Assembly (NCBI RefSeq): GCF_011067745.1
Contig: NZ_JAAMPJ010000010.1
Location: 124,001 to 188,000, forward strand
DNA: 64,000 bases
From: Lentzea alba
GTDB taxonomy: Bacteria; Actinomycetota; Actinomycetes; Mycobacteriales; Pseudonocardiaceae
Reading direction: 5' to 3'
Below the pieces are notes generated by a model that was given only the letters and a program-made list of their open reading frames with translations, was not told where the DNA came from and did no database searches. Positions 35,243 to 46,672 of this stretch are shown here, in pieces (position 1 is the first letter of the stretch; each line of letters opens with the position of its first letter). The position numbers were made by a program, and so were the translations under genes.

Positions 35243-36359
35243 CCTCACCGCCGAGCAGGTCGCGCTGCGGGACGAGCTGCGCGAGTACTTCGCGAACCTC
35301 ATGTCCGCCGGGGAACGCGAGGCGATGCTCACCGAACGGCACGGCCACACCTACCGCGAACTCGTCAAGAGGCTCGGGCGCGACGGCAGGCTCGGTGTCG
35401 GATGGCCGCGGGAGTACGGCGGCAAGGGGTTCGGGCCGGTCGAGCAGCAGATCTTCGTCAACGAGGCTGCCCGCGCGGACGTCCCGCTGCCGTACGTGAC
35501 GCTGCAGACGGTCGGGCCCACGCTGCAGGCGTTCGGCACGCAGGAGCAGAAGGACTTCTTCCTGCCGCGGATCCTCAAGGGCGACATCCACTTCGCCATC
35601 GGCTACACCGAACCGGACGCGGGCACCGACCTCGCCGCGTTGCGCACCAAGGCCGTACGCCAAGACGATCACTACGTCGTCAACGGGCAGAAGACGTTCA
35701 CGACGGGAGGGCACGACGCGGACTACGTGTGGCTGGCCTGCCGCACCGGAGCGCCGGACTCGCGGCACAAGGGCATCACGATCCTCATCGTCGACACCAC
35801 GGATCCCGGCTACTCGTGGACGCCGATCATCACCTGCGACGGCGCGCACCACGTCAACGCCACCTACTACAACGACGTGCGGGTGCCCGAAAACAGGCGC
35901 GTCGGCGAGGAGAACAAGGGCTGGCGGCTGATCACCACCCAGCTCAACCACGAACGCGTGATGCTCGGCCCGTCCGGCCGGCTCGGCGCGCTGATCGAAC
36001 GGGTCCACCGCTGGGCCGCGGACCGTCAGCTGCTCGACGAACCGGACGTGCGCAGGGCGTTCGCCGAGGCACGAGCCGTGCACCGGGTGAACGAACTGCT
36101 CAACTGGCAGGTCGCCAGCGGTGAGGTGGAGGTCGCCGACGCCAGCGCCACCAAGGTGTTCGCCGCGGACCGGACCCAGCGCATCGGCCGGTTGCTGGAA
36201 GAACTGGTCGGGCGCCACGGCGCCGACGCGGAACTGGTGCGGTGGCTGGACGTGCAGGCGCGGCGCAACCTCGTGCTGACCTTCGGCGGGGGAGTGAACG
36301 AGATCCAGCGCGAGCTGATCGCCAACATCGGACTCGGACTACCACGGGTGGTGCGATGA
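35232..36359 (+). CDS. fadE29: Acyl-CoA dehydrogenase subunit, FadE29/ChsE2-like
   Basis: 375 aa. Very similar in pattern to mycobacterial FadE29 throughout: MFIDLTAEQVALRDELREYF, GVGWPREYGGKGFGPVEQQIF, IGYTEPDAGTDLAALRTKAV, NGQKTFTTGGHDADYVWLACRT, PIITCDGAHHVNATYYNDVRVP and TFGGGVNEIQRELIANIGLGLPR. It contributes the full FAD-binding middle domain missing from its partner FadE28, and the two should form the ChsE1-ChsE2 heterotetramer acting on the last side-chain cycle. Confidence 0.92.
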   Translation: MFIDLTAEQVALRDELREYFANLMSAGEREAMLTERHGHTYRELVKRLGRDGRLGVGWPREYGGKGFGPVEQQIFVNEAARADVPLPYVTLQTVGPTLQAFGTQEQKDFFLPRILKGDIHFAIGYTEPDAGTDLAALRTKAVRQDDHYVVNGQKTFTTGGHDADYVWLACRTGAPDSRHKGITILIVDTTDPGYSWTPIITCDGAHHVNATYYNDVRVPENRRVGEENKGWRLITTQLNHERVMLGPSGRLGALIERVHRWAADRQLLDEPDVRRAFAEARAVHRVNELLNWQVASGEVEVADASATKVFAADRTQRIGRLLEELVGRHGADAELVRWLDVQARRNLVLTFGGGVNEIQRELIANIGLGLPRVVR

Positions 36360-37246
36360 TCGACATCGAGAAGGAAGCCGCGCGCATCGCCGAACAGGGC
36401 GAGTCGGCGCCACGGTTCGCGCGTGACCCGGTCAACCTGCCGATGATCAACAACTGGCTGGAGGCCATCGGCGACCAGCACCCCGGCTACACCGAGGTCG
36501 CGCCGCCCGCGATGGTGCAGGTGTGGACGATGGCCGGGCTGCACGGCCAGCGCGCCCTCGACGACCCGCTCGGCGCGATGATGAAGATCCTGGACGAGGC
36601 CGGGTACACGTCCGTGGTCGCCACCAACAGCGACCAGACCTACCACCGGTACCTGAAGGTCGGCGAGCACCTGTCGGTGACGACGAGCCTGGAGGACGTC
36701 ACCGGCCCGAAGCAGACGGGGCTGGGTGAGGGCTGGTTCGTGACGACTCGCAGCACCTGGTGGGTCGGGGACGAGGCCGTGGCCGAGATGCGGTTCCGGG
36801 TGCTGAAGTTCAAGCCCGCTGCGCGGAGCCCCGAACCGGCGTCGGAAACCCCGAAAGCCCAGGCGATCCGGCCGTCCATCAACCGCGACACCGAGTACTT
36901 CTGGGAAGGCTGCCGGGTGGGCGAGCTGCGTATCCAGCGCTGCGGTGGTTGCGGGCTGCTGAGGCACCCGCCGGGCCCGATGTGCCCGGAATGCGGTGCC
37001 ACCAAACCGAAGTACCTGGTTTCGGACGGCCGCGGCGTGGTCTACAGCTACGTCGTGCACCACCACCCGCAGGTGCCCGGCAAGCAGACCCCGTTCGTGA
37101 TCGCGCTGATCGAACTGGACGAGGGCGTCCGGATGCTCGGCGAACTGGACGGCGAGCCGAGCATCGGCCTGCCGGTCGAGGTCGTGTTCACGAAGGTCGA
37201 CGACGAACTGACGATGCCGAGCTGGAGGCCCCGTGCGGATCGGTGA
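36356..37246 (+). CDS. chsH2: Steroid enoyl-CoA hydratase large subunit, ChsH2 (MaoC-DUF35)
   Basis: 296 aa starting with an ATGA overlap on fadE29. The N-terminal hot-dog (MaoC-like) half contains PPAMVQVWTMAGLHGQ and SVVATNSDQTYHRYLKVGEHL. The C-terminal half is a DUF35 OB-fold led by a zinc ribbon with CGGCG and CPECG. In the mycobacterial system the MaoC half pairs with ChsH1 to hydrate the 17-(2-enoyl) CoA, and the DUF35 domain docks with Ltp2 to stimulate retro-aldol cleavage. Both partners are the next two genes. Confidence 0.92.
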   Translation: MIDIEKEAARIAEQGESAPRFARDPVNLPMINNWLEAIGDQHPGYTEVAPPAMVQVWTMAGLHGQRALDDPLGAMMKILDEAGYTSVVATNSDQTYHRYLKVGEHLSVTTSLEDVTGPKQTGLGEGWFVTTRSTWWVGDEAVAEMRFRVLKFKPAARSPEPASETPKAQAIRPSINRDTEYFWEGCRVGELRIQRCGGCGLLRHPPGPMCPECGATKPKYLVSDGRGVVYSYVVHHHPQVPGKQTPFVIALIELDEGVRMLGELDGEPSIGLPVEVVFTKVDDELTMPSWRPRADR

Positions 37247-37616
37247 TTCCCTGCCCGAGTGGCACGTCGAGGCCACGCCGACGTTCGTGATCAGCACCGC
37301 GCTGGCCACGCGCGACTTCCAGGACGTCCACCACGACCGCGACCTGGCGATCCAGCGCGGCTCGAAGGACATCTTCATCAACATTCTCACCACGACCGGC
37401 CTGGTGCAGCGCTACGTCACGGACTGGGCGGGCCCGGAAGCGTTGGTGCGTCAGGTGAACATCCGCCTCGGCGCGCCTTGCTTCGCCTACGACACTTTGA
37501 AGTTCTTCGGCCAGGTGATCGAACGCTCGCAGCAGGACCTCGTCGTCGAGGTGGTCGGCCGGACCGCGCACGGTGACCACGTCACCGGCACCGTGAAGAT
37601 CGAGGTGCCGGCATGA
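37233..37616 (+). CDS. chsH1: Steroid enoyl-CoA hydratase small subunit, ChsH1 (MaoC)
   Basis: 127 aa from GTG 37233, with GGAGG four bases before it and 14 bases of overlap with chsH2. A single MaoC hot-dog domain carries the catalytic signature DFQDVHHDRDLA (Asp and His of the hydratase-2 motif) and KDIFINILTTTGLVQRYVTDW. It completes the ChsH1-ChsH2 hydratase. Its stop overlaps the ltp2 start as ATGA. Confidence 0.92.
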   Translation: MRIGDSLPEWHVEATPTFVISTALATRDFQDVHHDRDLAIQRGSKDIFINILTTTGLVQRYVTDWAGPEALVRQVNIRLGAPCFAYDTLKFFGQVIERSQQDLVVEVVGRTAHGDHVTGTVKIEVPA

Positions 37617-38752
37617 ACGCCGCGATCGTGGGAATCGGCGCGACCGACTTCTCCAAGGACTCCGGCCGCAGCGAACTCCAACTGGCCGCCGAGGCCGTGC
37701 GAGCGGCACTGGCGGACGCCGGCCTGGAACCGTCCGATGTGGATGGCCTGGTCAGCTTCACCATGGACACCAACACCGAGATCGCGGTCGCCCGTGAGCT
37801 GGGCATCCCGGAGCTGACGTTCTTCAGTCGCGTCCACTACGGCGGCGGAGCGGCGTGCGCGACCGTCCAACAGGCCGCGATGGCGATCGAGACCGGCGCG
37901 GCCCGGGTAGTCGTGTGTTACCGGGCGTTCAACGAGCGGTCGGGCCACCGGTTCGGCCAGGTCCAGACCGCGGCCGCGGCGAACATCGACAACAGCTGGT
38001 CGTACCCGATGGGCCTGGGCACACCGGGCGCGATGGTCGCCATGTTCGCCCGCCGGTACATGCACGAGTACGGCGCGACTTCGGAAGACTTCGGCCGGAT
38101 CGCGGTGATCGACCGCAAGCACGCCGCCACGAACCCGCACGCGTGGTTCCACGGCCGCCCGATCACCTTGGAGGACCATCAGGCGTCGCGGTGGATCGCC
38201 GAACCGTTGCGGCTGCTCGACTGCTGCCAGGAGAGCGATGGCGGGGTCGCACTCGTGGTGACCTCGGCGGAACGGGCACGCGACCTGCCGCACAAGCCCG
38301 CGCACATCAAGGCGGCCACTCAGGGCAGCAGTGTCGATCAGTTCATCATGACCAGCTACTACCGGGATGATCTGACCGGCCTGCCCGAGATGGGTGTCGT
38401 GGCGCGCGGGTTGTGGGAGAAGTCGGGCATCGGTCCGTCCGATGTGGACGTCGCCGTGTTGTACGACCACTTCACGCCGTTCGTGTTGGTGCAGTTGGAG
38501 GAGCTGGGGTTCTGCGGCAAGGGCGAGGCTCGCGACTTCGTGGCGTCGGGTGCTCTCGAACTGGACGGCGCGCTTCCGCTCAACCCGCACGGCGGCCAGC
38601 TCGGCGAGGCCTACCTGCACGGGATGAACGGCATCGCCGAGGGCGTGCGCCAGGTGCGCGGCACCGCGGTGAACCAGGTGGCGAACGTCGAGCACGTCCT
38701 GGTCACCGCGGGTACCGGCGTCCCGACCAGCGGCCTGGTCCTGGCCCAGTCC

Positions 38753-38773
<21 letters not shown>
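37613..38773 (+). CDS. ltp2: Thiolase-like steroid side-chain aldolase, Ltp2
   Basis: 386 aa. Lipid-transfer-protein/thiolase fold with IVGIGATDFSKDSGRSELQLA, HYGGGAACATVQQAAMAI, DCCQESDGGVALVVTS, YDHFTPFVLVQLEELGFC and NPHGGQLGEAYLHGMNGI. Ltp2 needs the DUF35 domain of ChsH2 and cleaves the 17-hydroxy side chain to release propionyl-CoA and leave the 17-keto steroid (androstenedione type). It is the last gene of this operon. The end of the coding sequence contains one of two CGAACCGGTTCGACC repeats, and a hairpin follows 27 bases after the stop. Confidence 0.93.
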
Positions 38774-41180
<2,407 letters not shown>

Positions 41181-41190
41181 CAAGCGCCCC

Positions 41191-42159
41191 TCACTCGTAG
41201 GTGATTTTCACCGTGTCGGTGACCGGAACCGACTGGCACGCCAGCACGATGCCCTCGGCGATGTCCTCGGAGTCGAGCACGTCGTTGTTGAGCATCTTCA
41301 CCTCGCCCTCGACGAGTCGGCACGCGCACGCGCTGCACGCGCCCTCGCGGCACGAGTACGGCGCGTCCAGTCCGTTCTCCAGCAACAGGTCGAGCAGTTT
41401 CTGACGTGCGGGCCAGGCGAACCGATGCTGCGAGCCGTCCAGTGAGACCTCGACCACCGCGTCCGGTCGATCGTCCGCCACCGGCACTACCTCGGAGAAC
41501 GGGTCGCTGGACAACGACACGAACTTCTCGATGTGCACGACCGGAACATCGTGCAACGCCTTGCGGGCCGCCTCCATGAACGGCCCGGGCCCGCACACGA
41601 AAGCCTCGTCGCACTCCCGGACGAACGCCCGCAGCGCGCCCGCGTGCGGCAACCCCTGCACCGACTCCAGCCAGTGCACGACAGTCAGCCGATCCGGGCA
41701 GGAACGGGACAGCTCGTCCAGCTCGCGAGCGAAGATCACCGAGCTCTCGTCCCGGTTGGCGTACACCAGGAACACCCGCCCGGAGCCCTGGGTCAGCACA
41801 GCCCTGATGATCGACATCACCGGTGTGATCCCGCTGCCGGCCGCGAACGCGAGCAACGAGCCGTCCAGCGAGGATGGCGTGAACACCCCGGCCGGTGCCA
41901 GCACGTCCAGTTCCATGCCGACGGACAACGAGGAGCACATCCACGCCGAGCCGTAGCCGTCCGGCGTGCGCTTGACCGTGATCTTCAACGGCTCACCCGG
42001 CGCGCTGGACAGGGAGTAGCAGCGCGCCACGTCACCCGCCCGCACGGTGAGGAACTGGCCGGGACGCGGAGAGAACGAGGCGCCGGACAACACGAAGGAG
42101 CGCGCGTCGGCGGTCTCCTCGATCACGGCGTCGACCCGCAGCCGGTGCACCTCAGCCAT
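41191..42159 (-). CDS. kshB: 3-ketosteroid 9alpha-hydroxylase reductase, KshB
   Basis: 322 aa. A ferredoxin reductase-type FAD domain (VARCYSLSSAPGEPLKITVKRT) is followed by an NAD domain (LLAFAAGSGITPVMSIIRAVL, EAFVCGPGPFMEA) and a C-terminal plant-type [2Fe-2S] ferredoxin (YSCREGACSACACRLVEG and later LACQS). It passes electrons from NADH to the Rieske oxygenase KshA encoded two genes upstream. The start overlaps the small Cys-rich gene by 8 bases. Confidence 0.92.
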   Translation of the reverse strand: MAEVHRLRVDAVIEETADARSFVLSGASFSPRPGQFLTVRAGDVARCYSLSSAPGEPLKITVKRTPDGYGSAWMCSSLSVGMELDVLAPAGVFTPSSLDGSLLAFAAGSGITPVMSIIRAVLTQGSGRVFLVYANRDESSVIFARELDELSRSCPDRLTVVHWLESVQGLPHAGALRAFVRECDEAFVCGPGPFMEAARKALHDVPVVHIEKFVSLSSDPFSEVVPVADDRPDAVVEVSLDGSQHRFAWPARQKLLDLLLENGLDAPYSCREGACSACACRLVEGEVKMLNNDVLDSEDIAEGIVLACQSVPVTDTVKITYE

Positions 42160-42391
42160 CGGCGACCTCCAGCGTCCCCTCGCGCACGGCCTTCTCGATG
42201 CTGTCGCGCAACCGCAGGCAGGTCGGCACCAGCGCGAGCCGCGCCCCGCACAGTTCCGGACAGGAGCTGGTGTCGGACAGCCACTGCACGCTCGTGTGCT
42301 GCGGGCTGTTCTTCTTCACCAGCACCCGGTTCCCGCAGTCGCAGCGAACCGGCACCATCCCGCCGACCAGGAACTCGTCGCGCTCGCTCAC
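42152..42391 (-). CDS. Small cysteine-rich protein between kshA and kshB
   Basis: 79 aa from GTG 42391, which overlaps the kshA stop (GTGA); its own stop overlaps the kshB start. I do not recognise a named family. It has a CDCG motif near residue 17 and a CPELCG motif near 44, plus one later Cys, suggesting a small zinc or iron-sulfur knuckle. A charged helix at the C-terminus (LRLRDSIEKAVREGTLEV) follows. The double overlap with both subunits of the 9alpha-hydroxylase argues for a linked role, such as an assembly or electron-transfer accessory; this is inference. Confidence 0.75.
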   Translation of the reverse strand: MSERDEFLVGGMVPVRCDCGNRVLVKKNSPQHTSVQWLSDTSSCPELCGARLALVPTCLRLRDSIEKAVREGTLEVADG

Positions 42392-43530
42392 GTCGCCTGC
42401 TCCTGAGGTGCCGGTTCCCGCCTGGCGAGGTTCTCGGCGACCTCCTTCTCCCAGACTTCGACCGCGCGGCTCGTGTCGACCTCGAACTCGAAGCGCCGCA
42501 CCATGTCGTCGCTGACGTCCTCCACGTCGACGTAGAACTGCTCGTACCAGCGCCGCAGCTGGTAGACCGGCCCGTCCTCCTCGCACAGCAACGGGTTGTC
42601 GATCCGCGTCTTGTTCTGCCAGATCTCCACGTCCTGCAGGAACCCGACGCCGATGCCGCGGGCGAACTTGGCCGCGATCTTGTCGGCGTGCACGTCGTCG
42701 ACGCCGGGCAGCTTCTTCACGATCGCGCCCCACTGCAGCCGGAACGAGTTCGGCGTGATCGGGTAGTGGCAGTTGATCAGCACGGTCTCGATCTCGATAC
42801 CCTTGTAGTCGTTCCACAGGTAGTCGATCATGTACGACGGCCCGTAGTACGCGGCCTCGGACCGGACTTCCACGTCACCCGTGTAGTTCGAGCCCATCGC
42901 GACGTCCGGCCGGCCCCGCGTGGTCAGGTACTGCGAGGCGACGTGGCCCTCCATCACGTTCTTGAAGTACGTCGGGAACGCGAAGTGGATGTAGAAGAAA
43001 TGGGCCATGTCGACGACGTTGTCGATGATCTCGCGGCAGTTCGCGCCCTCGATCACCACCGAGTCCCAGGTCCAGTTGCTCCACTCGGTGCTGAACGCGG
43101 CGTCGATGCGCGGGATCGTCACGTGCTCGGGCGGCGGGTTGCCCTGCGGGTCGTTCCACACGAAGAGCTGTTTGTTCTCCTCCATCGTGATCCACGACCG
43201 GGTGCGCGCCCGCAACGGAACCCGCTTGGCGTAAGGGATGTCGACGCACCGGCCGTTGCCCGCCCAGCGCCAGTCGTGGAACGGGCAGGCGATGTTGTCG
43301 CCCTTGATCGTGCCCTGGGTGAGGTCACCGCCCATGTGCCGGCAGTACCCGTCCAGCACGTTGATCTTGCCGTCCTCGCCCGCGAACACCACGAGCTTGG
43401 TGCCGAACGCCTCCACGGCGTGGGGTTTGCCGTCGCGGAAGCTGCTCGCCAGTCCGAGGCAGTGCCAGCCGCGCGCGAACCGCGCTGGAGGCGCGCCGGT
43501 GTCGATGTTGCGTACGGCGTCCTGCGTCAT
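42388..43530 (-). CDS. kshA: 3-ketosteroid 9alpha-hydroxylase oxygenase, KshA
   Basis: 380 aa from ATG 43530, overlapping the kstD stop (ATGA). The N-terminal Rieske domain has Cys63/His65 and Cys82/His85 (CRH and CPFH). The catalytic domain has the mononuclear iron segment REIIDNVVDMAHFFYIHF, and the VASQYLTTRGRPDV and TPNSFRLQWG segments are typical of KshA. It adds the 9alpha-hydroxyl group to 3-ketosteroids; combined with delta-1 dehydrogenation this opens ring B spontaneously. It works with KshB from the same operon. Confidence 0.95.
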   Translation of the reverse strand: MTQDAVRNIDTGAPPARFARGWHCLGLASSFRDGKPHAVEAFGTKLVVFAGEDGKINVLDGYCRHMGGDLTQGTIKGDNIACPFHDWRWAGNGRCVDIPYAKRVPLRARTRSWITMEENKQLFVWNDPQGNPPPEHVTIPRIDAAFSTEWSNWTWDSVVIEGANCREIIDNVVDMAHFFYIHFAFPTYFKNVMEGHVASQYLTTRGRPDVAMGSNYTGDVEVRSEAAYYGPSYMIDYLWNDYKGIEIETVLINCHYPITPNSFRLQWGAIVKKLPGVDDVHADKIAAKFARGIGVGFLQDVEIWQNKTRIDNPLLCEEDGPVYQLRRWYEQFYVDVEDVSDDMVRRFEFEVDTSRAVEVWEKEVAENLARREPAPQEQAT

Positions 43531-45098
43531 GGCTCTCCTCCAGAGATGTCGAGGCCGGCGAGATAACCGAAGGTCATGGCCGGTCCGAGGGTGGCGCCCG
43601 CGCCCGCGTAGGTGTGACCCATCACCGACGCGCTGGTGTTGCCCGCCGCGTACAGGCCTTCGATCACCGAACCGTCCTCGCGCAGCACCCGCGCACGGGT
43701 GTCGGTGCGCAGGCCGCCCTTGGTGCCGAGGTCGCCGGGCACGATCTTCACCGCGTAGAACGGGCCGGTGGTCAGCGGCGCCAGGTTGGGGTTCGGGTGG
43801 TTGCGCGGGTCGCCGTAGTAACGGTCGTACGCGCTCTCGCCGCGCTGGAAGTCGGCGTCGTTGCCGTCCACGGCCAGCGTGTTGAACCGCCGGACGGTTT
43901 CGATGAGCTCGGGCAGGTCGGCTTCCTGGGCGAGTTCTTCGAGGCTCGGCGCGGTGACGAAGGATTCCTTCCAACGCCGGGGGAGCGGGCGGCGGGGCGG
44001 GACGCCGCAGAACGGGTAACGGCTGCGGTAGGTGTGGTCGAAGACGAGCCAGGTGTCGCCGGTCATCGCGTTGACCACGTCGATGTAGGGCGCGGCCTCG
44101 TTGACGAACCGGCGGCCGATCTTGTCGACCAGCACGCAGCCGGGCAGTGAGCGTTCGGCGAGCAGGAAGAACGGGCCGCGCGGCAACGGGACCGACGGGC
44201 CCCACCAGGCGTCGTCCATCAGACCGACAGCGGCACCGGCTCGCACGCCCGCCTCGATGCCGTCGCCGGTGTTGGCCTTGGCGCCCACTGTCCACTCCGT
44301 ACCGATGCCCTGGTGTTGCTTGCGCATCCTTTCGTTGTGCTCGAACCCGCCTGCTGCCAGGACCACGTGGTTCGCGAGGATCAGCTTGTCGCCCACCAGG
44401 ATTCCGGCGACCCGGCCGTTCTCGTAGTGCAGGTCGGTCATCGCGGTGTTGAGCCGGACCTCGACGTCGAGTGCTTTCAGGCCGGTGCGAAGTCCGGCGG
44501 CCAGTGCCTGGCCCATGGTCAGCCGCCTGCCCGGCAGGAACCGGCGGGCGAAGACCTTGGCGGCGGTGACCAGGCCGCGCGGATGCCGTCCGACCAGCGT
44601 CAGCCACTTGTAGTCGGACTGGGTGATCACGATGCCCGCGGGGGTCGGCACGTACGGCGGTTCGAGGTTCTTGAGCTCGTCGCCGAGGAGGGTCGCGTTG
44701 AACGGAAGGGGCTCGACCGAGCGGCCCCGCGGCTGGCCGCCGGGTGCCTCGGGGTAGTAGTCGGCGTAGTCGCGGACCCAGCGGAACTTCAGCGGTGTGT
44801 GCGCGACGACGAACGCGAGCATCGCGGGTCCGGAGTCGAGAAACGCCTGACGGAGCTCGGCGGGCACCTCCCCGGCGATGTGCCCCAGGTAGGTGCTGGC
44901 CTGCTCTGGTGAGTCGGCGACGCCGTTGGCGGTGAGCACGCCGTTGTTCGGCACCCAGATGCCGCCGCCGGACCGCGCGGTCGAGCCGCCGTAGTGCTCG
45001 GCCTTCTCCACGACGAGGGTGCGCAGGCCGTGTTGAGCGGTGCAGAGCGCGGCTGTCATGCCCGCCGCGCCGCTGCCGACGACGATCACGTCGTACAT
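43527..45098 (-). CDS. kstD: 3-ketosteroid delta-1-dehydrogenase, KstD
   Basis: 523 aa. FAD-binding Rossmann start YDVIVVGSGAAGMTAALCTAQ, then STARSGGGIWVPNN, DYADYYPEAPGG, LDKIGRRFVNEAAPYID-type region and C-terminal NTSASVMGHTYAGAGATLGPAM, where the conserved Tyr and Gly bind the C3 carbonyl in characterised KstDs. It introduces the C1-C2 double bond into ring A. First gene of the minus-strand operon kstD-kshA-small-kshB-hsd4B, with a KstR box 22 bases upstream of the ATG. Confidence 0.95.
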   Translation of the reverse strand: MYDVIVVGSGAAGMTAALCTAQHGLRTLVVEKAEHYGGSTARSGGGIWVPNNGVLTANGVADSPEQASTYLGHIAGEVPAELRQAFLDSGPAMLAFVVAHTPLKFRWVRDYADYYPEAPGGQPRGRSVEPLPFNATLLGDELKNLEPPYVPTPAGIVITQSDYKWLTLVGRHPRGLVTAAKVFARRFLPGRRLTMGQALAAGLRTGLKALDVEVRLNTAMTDLHYENGRVAGILVGDKLILANHVVLAAGGFEHNERMRKQHQGIGTEWTVGAKANTGDGIEAGVRAGAAVGLMDDAWWGPSVPLPRGPFFLLAERSLPGCVLVDKIGRRFVNEAAPYIDVVNAMTGDTWLVFDHTYRSRYPFCGVPPRRPLPRRWKESFVTAPSLEELAQEADLPELIETVRRFNTLAVDGNDADFQRGESAYDRYYGDPRNHPNPNLAPLTTGPFYAVKIVPGDLGTKGGLRTDTRARVLREDGSVIEGLYAAGNTSASVMGHTYAGAGATLGPAMTFGYLAGLDISGGEP

Positions 45099-45120
45099 CG
45101 CACCTCCCCGGAAGTCAGAC

Positions 45121-45134
45121 TAGAACAGGTTATA
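45121..45134. promoter_or_regulatory. KstR operator between kstD and the Kst4D/hsa operon
   Basis: TAGAACAGGTTATA fits TnnAACnnGTTnnA at all fixed positions and lies 22 bases from the kstD start, in the divergent promoter region. Confidence 0.8.
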
Positions 45135-45188
45135 GTTCTGGGGCGCTTTGGCGCTATGGTGTAGGAGTTCCAGGCAAGTCGACTCACC

Positions 45189-45202
45189 GAGAACACGTTT
45201 CG
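45189..45202. promoter_or_regulatory. Second, weaker KstR-like site before the Kst4D-like gene
   Basis: GAGAACACGTTTCG keeps the AAC-AC-GTT core but not the outer T and A. It ends 12 bases before GTG 45215, overlapping the ribosome-site region, so it could add control to the plus-strand operon. Confidence 0.45.
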
Positions 45203-45214
45203 GGAGGGTTAAGC

Positions 45215-46672
45215 GTGGACGTCTCCGCGGACGTGGTCGTCATCGGTTTCGGTGCTGCTGGTGCGTGCGCCGCCATCGAGGCCGCTGCCGGCGGTGCGTC
45301 CGTGGTGGTCCTCGACCGGTTCGCCGGCGGTGGCGCGACCGCGTTGTCCGGTGGAGTCGTCTACGCGGGCGGTGGGACGCGGCAGCAGGTCGAGGCCGGT
45401 GTCACCGATTCGGTCGACGCGATGGTCGAGTACCTGCGGCACGAGGTCCGCGACGCGGTGTCCGAGGCGACGCTGCGCCGGTTCTGCGAGGACAGCGCGA
45501 AGATGCTGGCCTGGCTGGAGGACCAGGGCGTGCCGTTCGACGCCCGCGTGTCCCCGTTCAAGACCTCGTACCCGACCGACGACTACTACCTGTATCAGTC
45601 CGGCAGCGAGGACGCCTGGCCGAACCCGGCCCCGCGCGGGCACCGGACCAGGGCGAAAGGCACCTCGGGCAAGGTCTTCTTCGCCCGGTTGGCGGAAGCG
45701 ACCCGCCGGGCGGGCGTGCGGATCATGCCGCAGGCCCGCGCGGTCGAGCTGGTCACGACGGACGGCCGGGTGACGGGCGTCCGGTGCCGCGTGCTGTCCG
45801 GGCTGCCGAAAGCCCTGCACGGGGCGTTGTCCCGGGCCGGCGCCAAGCCGTGGCTCTACTACCCACCGCTCGGCAGGAGGCTGTTCGGGCTCGCGGCCTG
45901 GTTGGAGCGGTTCGCCCGCACGGTGACGGTGACCGCACGCCAGGGCGTGATCATCGCCGCCGGTGGGTTCATCGCCGATCGCGACCTGGTGCACGAGAAC
46001 GCTCCGGCGTACCGGGGAGGACTCGCGCTGGGCACTCCGGGCGACGACGGTGGCGGCATCCGGCTGGGCATCGCGGCTGGTGGGAAGACCGCGCGGATGG
46101 ACAAGGTCTCGGTGTGGCGGTTCATCACGCCGCCCAGCGCGTTGCAGCGCGGGGTGCTCGTCGACAGCGAGGGCCGGCGGTTCGGCGACGCGACGCGGTA
46201 CGGCGCGGCCATCGGCAGTGAGATCGTCGCGCGCGGGGGCAAGGCGTGGCTGCTGATCGACGACGACGTCCTGCGGACGGCGCGCGCTCAGGTGCGGACG
46301 CAGACGGCGCGGTTCCAGCGCTGGCAGGTCCGCCACCTGCTGGGCCGCGGCCTGGTCACCGCGCTGACCGTCGAGGAAGTAGCTGCGAAAGCGGGAATCG
46401 GCGTACCGGAAGCGTTCGGGAGGCCGCCCTATTCGTTGATCAACGTGTCGGTGCGTGCGGGGTTCGGTTACCCGTGCCCGATGCTGACGCTCGGCGGACT
46501 CGTCGTCGACGAGGAAACCGGCCAGGTGCAGGGAGTTCCCGGACTGTACGCCGCCGGGCGGTCGGCAGTCGGGGTGTGCTCCGAGTCCTACGTCAGTGGA
46601 CTCGCGCTCGCCGACTGCGTCTTCTCCGGGCGTCGCGCTGGGCAACACGTCTCGAAGGAGGCCAGGTGCTGA
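45215..46672 (+). CDS. FAD-dependent 3-ketosteroid dehydrogenase, Kst4D-like
   Basis: 485 aa, GGGAGGG before GTG 45215. N-terminal FAD fold DVVVIGFGAAGACAAIEAA followed by GGGATALSGGVVYAGGGT, very like the corresponding part of delta-4-(5alpha)-dehydrogenase (Kst4D) as I remember it. The C-terminal AAGRSAVGVCSESYVSGLAL keeps a Tyr-x-Ser pair at the Kst4D catalytic site. Kst4D turns 5alpha-saturated 3-ketosteroids into delta-4 forms, a feeder step for ring degradation. The KstD-like alternative cannot be excluded. It is the first gene of the operon that continues with hsaE. Confidence 0.78.
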   Translation: MDVSADVVVIGFGAAGACAAIEAAAGGASVVVLDRFAGGGATALSGGVVYAGGGTRQQVEAGVTDSVDAMVEYLRHEVRDAVSEATLRRFCEDSAKMLAWLEDQGVPFDARVSPFKTSYPTDDYYLYQSGSEDAWPNPAPRGHRTRAKGTSGKVFFARLAEATRRAGVRIMPQARAVELVTTDGRVTGVRCRVLSGLPKALHGALSRAGAKPWLYYPPLGRRLFGLAAWLERFARTVTVTARQGVIIAAGGFIADRDLVHENAPAYRGGLALGTPGDDGGGIRLGIAAGGKTARMDKVSVWRFITPPSALQRGVLVDSEGRRFGDATRYGAAIGSEIVARGGKAWLLIDDDVLRTARAQVRTQTARFQRWQVRHLLGRGLVTALTVEEVAAKAGIGVPEAFGRPPYSLINVSVRAGFGYPCPMLTLGGLVVDEETGQVQGVPGLYAAGRSAVGVCSESYVSGLALADCVFSGRRAGQHVSKEARC

